This document shows positions 62,701 to 64,000 of a stretch of 64,000 nt of DNA, in pieces (position 1 is the stretch's first letter; the number at the start of each line of letters is the position of its first letter). The DNA comes from Melitaea cinxia (lineage: Eukaryota > Arthropoda > Insecta > Lepidoptera > Nymphalidae). The notes beneath the pieces are model-generated. The model was not told the origin of the DNA and made no database searches. It saw nothing but the letters and a program-made list of their open reading frames with translations. The position numbers and the translations under genes were made by a program. Where the stretch lies: positions 7,679,326-7,743,325 of the forward strand of contig NC_059419.1 of assembly GCF_905220565.1 (NCBI RefSeq). The letters are read 5' to 3'.

Positions 62701-63827
62701 TTATCTTCTTGCTCTAAACTAGATAATAAAGTTTTCTCTGCACAGCCTCGAATGTACTCGAACGATTCTTGATCTTGATACACGCAAAAGTATCCTAAAA
62801 AACAAATCAACTTGTTTAATTGTCAAAATCATAGTTTTAATAAAAATTAAACCTATTATATAACTATGTCTGTGTCTGATCATCGTAAAAAAACTTCTTT
62901 TTGCCCCACATTATTACTTGTTTTTTTTTTTCTAGTACCATATAAAAACTACTGCATACAATTGTGCACCATACACGTTTTTGGTGTCTATAATATCATG
63001 AACACCAGATTCCGAATTCCTCGCATCGAAAATCACGCGATAACTAGTCCTCAATAAACTCCAACTTATTCCATGTAAGTACTAGGCGCTAATCCCCCGA
63101 AATCATTCTTTTGAGTACCCTTCTATCCCCCAATCGACCCTCTTTTCTCTTTTTTTATGCAACTACCCCCCAGAAGCTACGGTCACCTTAATCACCACAG
63201 GAACAAAACACTGTTATCTTCTGTAAAGTCGAGGTACTTACCCAGTTTTGCTGCTCATGATTTTGAGCAGGATATATCCTGCTCAACCCTATTGTAGTAG
63301 TAAGTAACCGACAATAACGTACCGTTGGGCGCGAAGTCCCGCAGCGCATCTGCAGCGAAGTCGTCAGTCTGCAAGCGCTGATCTACACGCCACATCGAAC
63401 CACCCACACTCACTCGTCGCTCACTATCGCAACCAGCTATGAGACGCTTCCCGAACTCACCCGCTATACCTTCCACCTGAGTATAATAATTATTTTTAAC
63501 CGACTACGAAAAATGGAGGAGGTTCGCAATTCAACTATATATTTTTTAATTTGTACTAATTCTTTGCTTTTTTACTGCTTGTACCGTATTTCTAGTAATC
63601 GAACTTGAATTTGGAGAAAGCAAGTTACTAATTAAATACAATAGAATAAAACAAAATTAGCTATCAATTTAGGACATAAAAGGACACCGATCCTTTATCA
63701 AAAAATAAATAGTAAAACACATACCCCTAATATAATGATGTTAATGTTATTTGCATCCGCAGTGAGCGCCCAGGGTGCGGCCGGAGGACCCGCTTGTACT
63801 TGTGCCTCTCCCGATGATGTCAGGGAT
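26504..63827 (-). CDS. p190 RhoGAP, C-terminal 978 residues (23 exons, 5' part outside window)
   Basis: GTPase-activating protein that switches off Rho at the membrane and cytoskeleton. Exons, 5' to 3': 63827-63725, 63476-63323, 62794-62688, 62407-62313, 56749-56594, 56099-55955, 55264-55158, 55078-54894, 54587-54404, 51031-50913, 50721-50644, 48752-48640, 48297-48205, 42815-42717, 42237-42147, 38814-38616, 37792-37680, 36402-36320, 35518-35411, 34340-34205, 33654-33523, 32851-32713, 26702-26504. All junctions agree in phase. Residues 1 to about 340 of this part are the pseudoGTPase region (SSFHG, ELIHGF, YSAKRKAS, MVAVTDGG). A Pro/Ser/His-rich linker follows. RhoGAP spans about 778-970, with arginine finger GLYRVPGN (Arg near 805) and the helix NLAICWWPTL. 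Drosophila p190 is near 1,560 residues, so about 580 are missing to the right (GTPase and FF domains). Two introns carry arrays made from this gene. Confidence 0.92.
26772..26790. repeat. (AAT)n microsatellite
   Basis: About six AAT units in the last intron of RhoGAPp190. Confidence 0.7.
26840..27030 (+). repeat. Interspersed repeat copy next to array A
   Basis: Carries CCTGTAATATCCCACTGC, CTACTATGAATGATGATCGC and GACCGACGGCTTAACGTGC, shared with 5245-5460 and 9870-10125. It lies immediately left of the last, damaged array A unit. Confidence 0.7.
27044..32828 (-). repeat. Tandem array A: 40 exon-intron boundary units of 143 bp
   Basis: GAATGAGAGCCCCACCTGGC starts at 27121, 27264, 27407 and so on to 32698: exactly 39 steps of 143 bp. 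A shortened unit at 27044 has lost 66 bp. On the minus strand each unit is 114 bp of RhoGAPp190 exon 22 ending HHFA, the donor CAG/GTGGGG, and 29 bp ending ACATAATATATAG. The rightmost unit is the authentic exon. Copies I compared are identical. The unit is about 70% GC in an AT-rich locus. Length 143 is not a multiple of 3, so translation through a unit meets TAA, but the exon part alone (114) is a multiple of 3. Confidence 0.95.
32713..32851 (-). CDS. RhoGAPp190 window exon 22, source of tandem array A
   Basis: Encodes MRGCIAGGVELKDRSWRL to ATLDYLLHHFA, the RhoGAP helix pair before the last exon. Acceptor TTGGCAG, donor CAG/GTGGGG at 32712. Its last 113-114 bases plus 29 of intron are the array unit. 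Roughly 75% GC. Confidence 0.88.
32948..33135 (+). repeat. SINE fragments
   Basis: TCATCATCACTTCAGCC and GTCCACTGCTGGACATAGAC belong to the family at 22005-22352. GCAACGCGCTTGCGCTTGC and GCCGTACGCTTGTTTGCCGA belong to the family at 20480-20770. They appear fused or nested. Confidence 0.6.
33523..33654 (-). CDS. RhoGAPp190 window exon 21
   Basis: Encodes PNIDLDSLDIPVNAVATALK and FFSKKLPPLLDEASM: the RhoGAP helices around the conserved A..LK.FF..LP..L motif. Confidence 0.92.
33840..33975 (+). repeat. Interspersed repeat copy
   Basis: Second copy of the repeat at 5020-5160 (GGAGTATGAAATTTTGCAC, TAGTTTATATAGAGAAG, AGTGCAGAATG). CTGGAAGAGATCTC at the left recalls the LINE tail at 37340. Confidence 0.5.
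34205..34340 (-). CDS. RhoGAPp190 window exon 20, arginine-finger exon
   Basis: Starts the RhoGAP domain: GPHGVPLFVEKCVEFIE, then EGLASEGLYRVPGN with the catalytic arginine. Donor GTAAGG. Confidence 0.93.
34448..34990. repeat. Degenerate interspersed repeat in intron
   Basis: Contains GCTCGCGGATTCGCTCGCG, TTTCACCCCCTAAGGGGTTG and TATATATAAAGATTAA, words I associate with ubiquitous lepidopteran repeats. No second copy is in the window, so the call rests on general knowledge. Confidence 0.35.
35411..35518 (-). CDS. RhoGAPp190 window exon 19
   Basis: Encodes MLSGEYPSSAQDNSSSSAAD to KHDRRHK, phase 0 at both ends, just before the RhoGAP domain. Confidence 0.8.
35940..36060 (-). repeat. Repeat tail fragment
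   Basis: GGGATTAAGCTCGACCCTTC and AATACCCAGTAGTAGGATGA parallel the right end of the repeat at 9870-10125. Confidence 0.45.
36076..36302 (+). repeat. tRNA-derived SINE with poly(A)
   Basis: TAGCCCGTTGGCGCAATTTG resembles an A box and GGTTCGATTCCCGCC is a near-perfect B box. The element ends in an A14 run, 18 bases from the donor of RhoGAPp190 exon 18. A minus-strand relative is at 42480-42620. Confidence 0.75.
36320..36402 (-). CDS. RhoGAPp190 window exon 18
   Basis: Encodes ASDSSEGSSDAETRRARAPP to HEPTHK. GC-rich linker exon; donor GTAGGC. A SINE poly(A) lies only about 20 bases past the donor. Confidence 0.78.
36645..36668. repeat. (ATT)n microsatellite
   Basis: TTATTATTATTATTATTA following AATAAATAAA, as at several LINE-like ends in this window. 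Confidence 0.7.
36850..37495 (+). mobile_element. 5'-truncated non-LTR retrotransposon (LINE)
   Basis: Residues PAYLKQRFKFLSDFHERSL ... ASRLWNSLPLHIRRVQSLSI ... FKKAVRKHFL are the typical C-terminus of Jockey/CR1-type ORF2 proteins. A stop follows, then a 3' UTR and a (GTTAT)n tail at 37445-37495. Reverse transcriptase is missing because of 5' truncation. Plus strand, opposite to the host gene. Confidence 0.75.
37680..37792 (-). CDS. RhoGAPp190 window exon 17
   Basis: Encodes SLGNLVAVQSPRVPKLGMFV to RTQEDK; donor GTATAT. Confidence 0.82.
38098..38295. repeat. Helitron-like terminal fragment
   Basis: TATATATAAAATTCTCGTG, ATACTCCTCCGAAACGGTTC and TTATGAAATTTTGTATGC are words I know from the ends of widespread insect Helitrons. 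Only one end is seen. Confidence 0.35.
38616..38814 (-). CDS. RhoGAPp190 window exon 16 with His-Ala repeat
   Basis: Encodes VDGRSVRTGPPLSSATNG, an acidic-serine part (SETDSSGSSEASGG), then a (HAH)n-like run HAHHAHHAHHAHHAP and HYKK. The donor is CG/GTGAGC. The phase with exon 15 fixes the acceptor at GGGTAG. Confidence 0.8.
38989..40465 (+). mobile_element. 5'-truncated non-LTR retrotransposon with partial reverse transcriptase
   Basis: An open frame to 39987 (332 codons from the first ATG) holds reverse transcriptase motifs FEKAFDRVDHVILL, SGVPQGSILGPLLF and the catalytic FADD box, then the connection region to RRSRHIA. A frameshift near 39985 puts the last residues (VLCRIVNTYN) in another frame. 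The element ends with (AATA)n at 40443-40461. The first domains are lost and the reading frame is broken, so it is dead. It is related to the minus-strand element at 58745-62290. Confidence 0.85.
40640..40945 (+). pseudogene. Copia-type RNase H remnant
   Basis: AEYMALTEAVKEAIHLKMLW, YTDSQAAIQMCKNEI and KTKHIDLRTLFIRQHVKEK are the C-terminal RNase H region of a Ty1/copia polyprotein (compare AEYIAAAECCKELLYLK in the intact element). The rest of the element and both LTRs are absent. Confidence 0.8.
40946..41500 (-). repeat. Lep1-type Helitron-like fragment and flanking repeat
   Basis: Read on the minus strand, ACCCGTGCAAAGCCGGGGCG followed by GGAAGCTA is a degraded Lep1 Helitron 3' end (compare 49314). 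The 5' end is not recognised, so the right border is approximate. Confidence 0.4.
42147..42237 (-). CDS. RhoGAPp190 window exon 15
   Basis: Encodes IKETNEYMEAPSMTRLRRHR to KTPLHQP. Acceptor TTTCACAG, donor GTAAGT. Basic linker. Confidence 0.82.
42480..42620 (-). repeat. tRNA-derived SINE
   Basis: On the minus strand AACCCGTTGGCAGAGATTG and GGGTTCGATTCTGGATG are A- and B-box-like, followed by TAATATTTGTATTTATTTG, as in the copy at 36076. Confidence 0.65.
42717..42815 (-). CDS. RhoGAPp190 window exon 14
   Basis: Encodes SQRSGWSHSSSQPGHHHPSG to LDAQYAQ, phase 0 at both ends. It follows the intron containing the copia element. Confidence 0.8.
43029..43213 (+). repeat. Copia 5' LTR
   Basis: 185 bp, TG...CA ended. 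Contains AACAATAAAC as a likely poly(A) signal. Confidence 0.93.
43338..47141 (+). CDS. Copia Gag-Pol polyprotein, intact (1267 aa)
   Basis: The polyprotein packages RNA and carries out reverse transcription and integration. In order: Gag (WKFQVEIHLRSNDLYEIV, about 20-200); two zinc knuckles CTFCKRNNHEENNC and CSICKKNNHEERNC (about 212-250); aspartic protease DSGCTSHLT (about 265); integrase with the His/Cys region HRRYGHPG...CDICMK and D-D-E residues in HTDICGP, IDDYTNY and NGKAERFNRT (about 395-600); reverse transcriptase with KARLVVRGF, FDIKTAFLYG and HVDDGIVIG (about 800-1000); RNase H with YCDSDYAGD and STEAEYIAAAE to HIDVRYKFIHEK. The Gag start MEEKDSL is the first ATG after the leader. 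No stop or frameshift interrupts it. As in other copia elements one frame makes both Gag and Pol. Lysine-rich and A-rich codon use differs from the host exons. Confidence 0.95.
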   Translation: MEEKDSLSRIQQLTNEKTFILWKFQVEIHLRSNDLYEIVHDGDVTPKDSKEKLKKDAQAQKIITSTIDRKHLPLLLSCKTASEMYKKLCFIFEKKSDQQKCNTLQEFFQYSYNTKQDMTFHISSLENLVYQLNCLGENINDNMLITKIISTLPENYNNFITAWESTATSDKTTNNLISRLLAEEKRLTTISTTTENIAFKANNKNFKKKFCTFCKRNNHEENNCFFKKKVKPCSICKKNNHEERNCFFRKNQVYFLATEETFVVDSGCTSHLTNKNSILSHEKECNIEIKTAETNNTITATKIGKIKSENCNFDGVLYVPKLEKNLLSVNAITEKEGVVIFTKDKVTIKKDNKIILQGEKDKKGLYNININTNTEENVLISYDKETAEDWHRRYGHPGKETLKNIIKSVEGINITNKDIDTLTSTCDICMKAKQTRIPFHTRQKSERILHTIHTDICGPISPETWNNKKYVLTCIDDYTNYTQVYLLTNKSEVFMYLKQYVQEVERHTNLKVSVIRCDGGGEYSSNNLKEWCKNQGIKIDYTVSYTPQQNGKAERFNRTLMEKVRALLYESNMNNEMWGEAVLSATYLLNRTPRDGQLKTPIEMWTDKKPNVKNIQIFGSEVYTKILKPLKKLDERSEKLILVGYAPTGYKLWNSENREIIIRRDVKFVKTNNQEKCNPTNEENDIIELTTSYDETQNNEKDNIPNEIQEIINEEQGTSNEEDICIPNNTADTTNTDIQPTTFIQCNKEITPAPEKRLRKPPQRYDDYVMMTYSEAINGEDKLKWQKAIDDEKKSLIENKVWKIVNEEDTKGKKILSNKWILKIKDDGTYKARLVVRGFEQREGIDYHEIFSPVISSSPLRMILAIAAINNFKIKTFDIKTAFLYGELNDDEEIYMYTPEGMSAKGICKLQKALYGMKQAPLKWNKTFTNYLNRQGLVQLATEPCILKNENNTIFLGIHVDDGIVIGEDENEIDKIMTKIGKRFITKVNNNPNKYVGMEIMNNQNELKLKQEFFVENILQDYDMMGSKVSAIPIESSKRVESAKNTVFPYRELLGSLTYISNKTRPDISFAVNYCSRKVENPTDQDVHNLKQILKYLKGTKKKGLTYPKGKRDIEITAYCDSDYAGDTETRRSTTGYIIFLSNCPISWCTRRQPIVALSSTEAEYIAAAECCKELLYLKSVIQELLNSNSVKVTMFVDNQSAIRIIENGVINRRSKHIDVRYKFIHEKVKNGDVIIKYCSSNEQTADIFTKILAKVKFIYHTNKIVM
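47287..47471 (+). repeat. Copia 3' LTR
   Basis: Same 185 bp as the 5' LTR, followed by the GTGGG duplication. Confidence 0.93.
48068..48162. repeat. 16-bp minisatellite
   Basis: ATACACATAACTATAG repeated five to six times, about 45 bases left of RhoGAPp190 exon 13 donor. Confidence 0.9.
48205..48297 (-). CDS. RhoGAPp190 window exon 13
   Basis: Encodes QPGKLDMNNYTMVSDALQHI to PQHPRERK, phase 0 at both ends; donor GTATGT. Confidence 0.85.
48640..48752 (-). CDS. RhoGAPp190 window exon 12
   Basis: In the phase required by its neighbours it reads GGGLWQPAGYGQRAFTTGRA to RLRHSQTLK. A different frame is open longer, but it does not join either neighbour at the standard splice sites. Donor AAG/GTTCTA is weak. 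Confidence 0.7.
48753..49313. other. Intron 11 part without recognised features
   Basis: AT-rich DNA between exon 12 and the Helitron. I see no repeat copy or coding signal. Confidence 0.5.
49314..49611 (-). mobile_element. Lep1-type non-autonomous Helitron, 298 bp
   Basis: On the minus strand it starts TCACTACATAGTATAAAACA and AAGTCGCTTCC. It ends AGTAGGGGCGGGTCGCTAG, inserted between A and T. These are the ends known from Lep1 Helitrons of Lepidoptera. No coding capacity. Confidence 0.8.
49612..50643. other. Intron 11 part without recognised features
   Basis: AT-rich; a single short open frame (62 codons, 49612-49800) shows no recognisable motif. No repeat copy noted. Confidence 0.5.
50644..50721 (-). 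CDS. RhoGAPp190 window exon 11
   Basis: Encodes FSVYPPPSTPPEPAPPDH to MHADLS, a proline-rich linker. Donor GTAAGT. Confidence 0.82.
50913..51031 (-). CDS. RhoGAPp190 window exon 10
   Basis: Encodes IDHKLTNSLDLLIGPDSRAD to NRGFLK. It lies just past the downstream end of array B and joins in phase to exon 9 (AA+G). Donor GTAAAA. Confidence 0.85.
51107..54494 (-). repeat. Tandem array B: 21 exon-intron boundary units of 163 or 154 bp
   Basis: On the minus strand every unit has the last 95 (or 86) bases of RhoGAPp190 exon 9 (HNLPDVAAARPAP...SYHLDH), the strong donor AA/GTGAGTAC and 68 bases of CA-rich intron. Donors begin at 51206, 51369, 51532, 51695, 51858, 52021, 52175, 52338, 52501, 52655, 52809, 52963, 53126, 53280, 53443, 53606, 53769, 53923, 54086, 54240 and 54403. 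That gives thirteen 163-bp and seven 154-bp steps. The two lengths differ by 9 bp in the exon part. The intron part also has two versions (GTACAGAGCGGG / GTACTTAGCGAG). Only the rightmost unit is attached to a full exon. Confidence 0.95.
54404..54587 (-). CDS. RhoGAPp190 window exon 9, source of tandem array B
   Basis: Encodes AFYTPFFKEVWERKGEIERA, then SHNAHNPHNLPDVAAARPAP and LHSYHLDH. Acceptor ATTATAG at 54588-54594; donor AA/GTGAGTAC at 54403. Its last 95 bases plus 68 bases of intron form the repeat unit at 51107-54494. Confidence 0.85.
54614..54720 (-). repeat. Helitron-like terminal fragment
   Basis: On the minus strand GCGGGTGAAACCGCGGGGCG ... CGGCTAG has a 3' hairpin and CTAG end, followed by T. 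Only about 100 bp are recognisable. It lies 20-30 bases upstream of the exon 9 acceptor. Confidence 0.4.
54894..55078 (-). CDS. RhoGAPp190 window exon 8
   Basis: Encodes AFSMNIPNLPIQMVAVTDGG to TYTSSAENK. MVAVTDGG corresponds to the nucleotide-pocket strand (human p190 has LVAVTD). Exits with one base at donor GTGAGT. Confidence 0.92.
55158..55264 (-). CDS. RhoGAPp190 window exon 7
   Basis: Encodes VIISSFHGASQFREELI and YSAKRKASLATL. The SSFHG and YSAKRKAS words are strongly conserved in p190 proteins. Confidence 0.92.
55590..55700 (-). repeat. SINE fragment, minus strand
   Basis: Reverse complement of the 3' half of the SINE at 20480-20770 (CAAGCGTACGGCTCACCTGA, ATTACCGTAGCTTATAGACG). Confidence 0.7.
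55750..55928 (+). repeat. SINE copy, plus strand, with A-tail
   Basis: TCTTCTGCAAGGTCGCTCC, GGGGGATTGGGGATTGGG and GCCGACCTAGTGATATAAAA with a long A-run. It faces the minus copy 50 bp away and ends close to the exon 6 donor. Confidence 0.75.
55955..56099 (-). CDS. RhoGAPp190 window exon 6
   Basis: Encodes IMVCMFCDDPYSPERVL to DSKRKVE, phase 0 at the end. It is GC-rich compared with its surroundings. A SINE poly(A) lies about 30 bases past its donor (GTGAGA). Confidence 0.88.
56393..56570 (+). repeat. SINE fragment
   Basis: TCAGCCTATTGCATTCCATT, GGACAGGCCTCCCCAAGTTC and CCATCTTACGTAGATCG. Related to the tail of the SINE at 22005-22352. Confidence 0.55.
56594..56749 (-). CDS. RhoGAPp190 window exon 5
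   Basis: Encodes LHCSYMEASVSELG to RDLIVCFDADI. It follows a 5.6-kb intron filled by a nested LINE complex and the THAP exon. Donor GTGAGT. Confidence 0.88.
56750..57983. other. Left part of RhoGAPp190 intron 4
   Basis: AT-rich. I searched the minus strand for a second THAP exon (W..N, HF motifs) and did not find one. No repeat recognised apart from a single GCAGTCGGTTTTTTTTTTAA, like a MITE end, near 57366. Confidence 0.45.
57984..58060 (-). CDS. Orphan THAP-domain first exon
   Basis: The minus strand reads MPSCVIKWCKNN...KSEGISFH then donor AC/GTAAGT. THAP zinc-finger proteins begin MPxxC, with the second Cys four residues on and a conserved FHxFP. Their first intron often falls right there. 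The rest of the domain was not found in the intron to the left. It could be the first exon of a nested gene, a transposase or host gene whose other exons lie elsewhere, or a relic. Same strand as RhoGAPp190, in its 5.6-kb intron. Confidence 0.55.
60175..60866 (+). mobile_element. 5'-truncated non-LTR retrotransposon nested in the older LINE
   Basis: Starts within NNAFRALLGLPRHCSASGMF, a C-terminal ORF2 motif of non-LTR elements, followed by a stop and KRVASLWRRIRASTNSIL. It ends GTCCCGAAATAAAG(ATT)n. Plus strand, opposite to its host LINE. Confidence 0.75.
61661..62066 (-). mobile_element. 406-bp retroposon with poly(A) and 15-bp target duplication
   Basis: Flanked by GGGCTGATCAAATCT at 61646-61660 and 62067-62081. 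On the minus strand it begins CGGATGAGAGAGGGGGCCGC and ends GGTTACCCTGCGATATCAAA with poly(A). GC-rich, with no intact gene; open frames on both strands are incidental. It is a SINE or a truncated LINE tail; the family is not recognised. Confidence 0.8.
62313..62407 (-). CDS. RhoGAPp190 window exon 4
   Basis: Encodes GLPLVVMFVQDEGMDKKEL to NLAD. The hydrophobic LPLVVMFV strand is typical of the fold. Donor GTAAGT. Confidence 0.88.
62688..62794 (-). CDS. RhoGAPp190 window exon 3
   Basis: Encodes YFCVYQDQESFEYIRG through KLPFQ in the pseudoGTPase region. Donor GTTTGA is weak but phase-consistent. Confidence 0.85.
63180..63300 (-). repeat. SINE 5' fragment
   Basis: ACCTTAATCACCACAGGAAC and TTCTGTAAAGTCGAGGTACT are the reverse complement of the left half of the SINE at 20480-20770. 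Confidence 0.5.
63323..63476 (-). CDS. RhoGAPp190 window exon 2
   Basis: Begins VEGIAGEFGKRLIAG, ends DFAPN plus G; donor GTACGT. Follows the NIIILG strand where an active GTPase would carry its P-loop. No GxxxxGK[ST] is seen (ILGVEGIAGEF), consistent with a pseudoGTPase. Confidence 0.85.
63725..63827 (-). CDS. RhoGAPp190 window exon 1
   Basis: Encodes SLTSSGEAQVQAG to NNINIIILG. The last residues are the first strand of a pseudoGTPase fold. It enters with one base and exits in phase 0, donor GTATGT. Confidence 0.8.
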
Positions 63828-64000
63828 CTGTGCCAAAGTTATACTTCTAATATATATTTGTTTATAAAAAAAAGATTTATGGCGACTGCGGGAATAGAAT
63901 CTTTAACTCCTTTCCATCGTTTCTTAACCCAGTAACGCATTTTCCACTTTTCCCAGTAACGCATTTTCCACTTTTCCTAGTGCTACCAGTGTTAATAAAC

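Overview
The window is AT-rich animal nuclear DNA, most likely from a moth or butterfly. It has GT-AG introns, short exons, and typical lepidopteran clutter: non-autonomous Helitrons ending in CTAG with a 3' hairpin, tRNA-derived SINEs, MITEs with AACCGACTTC ends, truncated non-LTR elements and a young Ty1/copia element. No bacterial, CRISPR, rRNA or tRNA gene is visible.

Two host genes are arranged tail to tail. On the plus strand (8803-19265), eight exons in consistent phase encode a 608-residue protein I cannot name. It has an N-terminal coiled coil, Cys-containing middle parts, a polybasic stretch resembling a MARCKS effector region, and a C-terminus ending IPWCGCWGAGCV. On the minus strand (63827 down to 26504), 23 exons in consistent phase encode the C-terminal 978 residues of p190 RhoGAP (RhoGAPp190; ARHGAP35/ARHGAP5 family): the pseudoGTPase region, a low-complexity linker and the RhoGAP domain with its arginine finger. 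The GTPase and FF domains lie beyond the right edge.

The most striking feature is inside RhoGAPp190. Two introns are occupied by large tandem arrays made from the gene itself. At 27044-32828 a 143-bp unit (114 bp of exon plus 29 bp of intron, with the 5' splice site) is repeated about 40 times without visible differences. At 51107-54494 a 163/154-bp unit (the 3' end of another exon, its GTGAGT splice site and intron start) carries 21 splice donors in a mosaic of two lengths. Both arrays start at an authentic exon and run into the intron. This looks like repeated amplification of exon-intron boundaries, giving each intron dozens of equivalent 5' splice sites.

Layout: 1-8772, gene-poor DNA with repeats and a 72-bp tandem repeat; 8773-19265, the unknown coiled-coil gene, with a Helitron 4 bp inside one splice donor; 19266-26503, intergenic DNA with SINEs and a MITE; 26504-63827, RhoGAPp190, whose introns hold the two arrays, an intact copia element with identical LTRs (43029-47471), several LINE fragments, a nested LINE complex (58745-62290) and an orphan THAP-type first exon (57984-58060).
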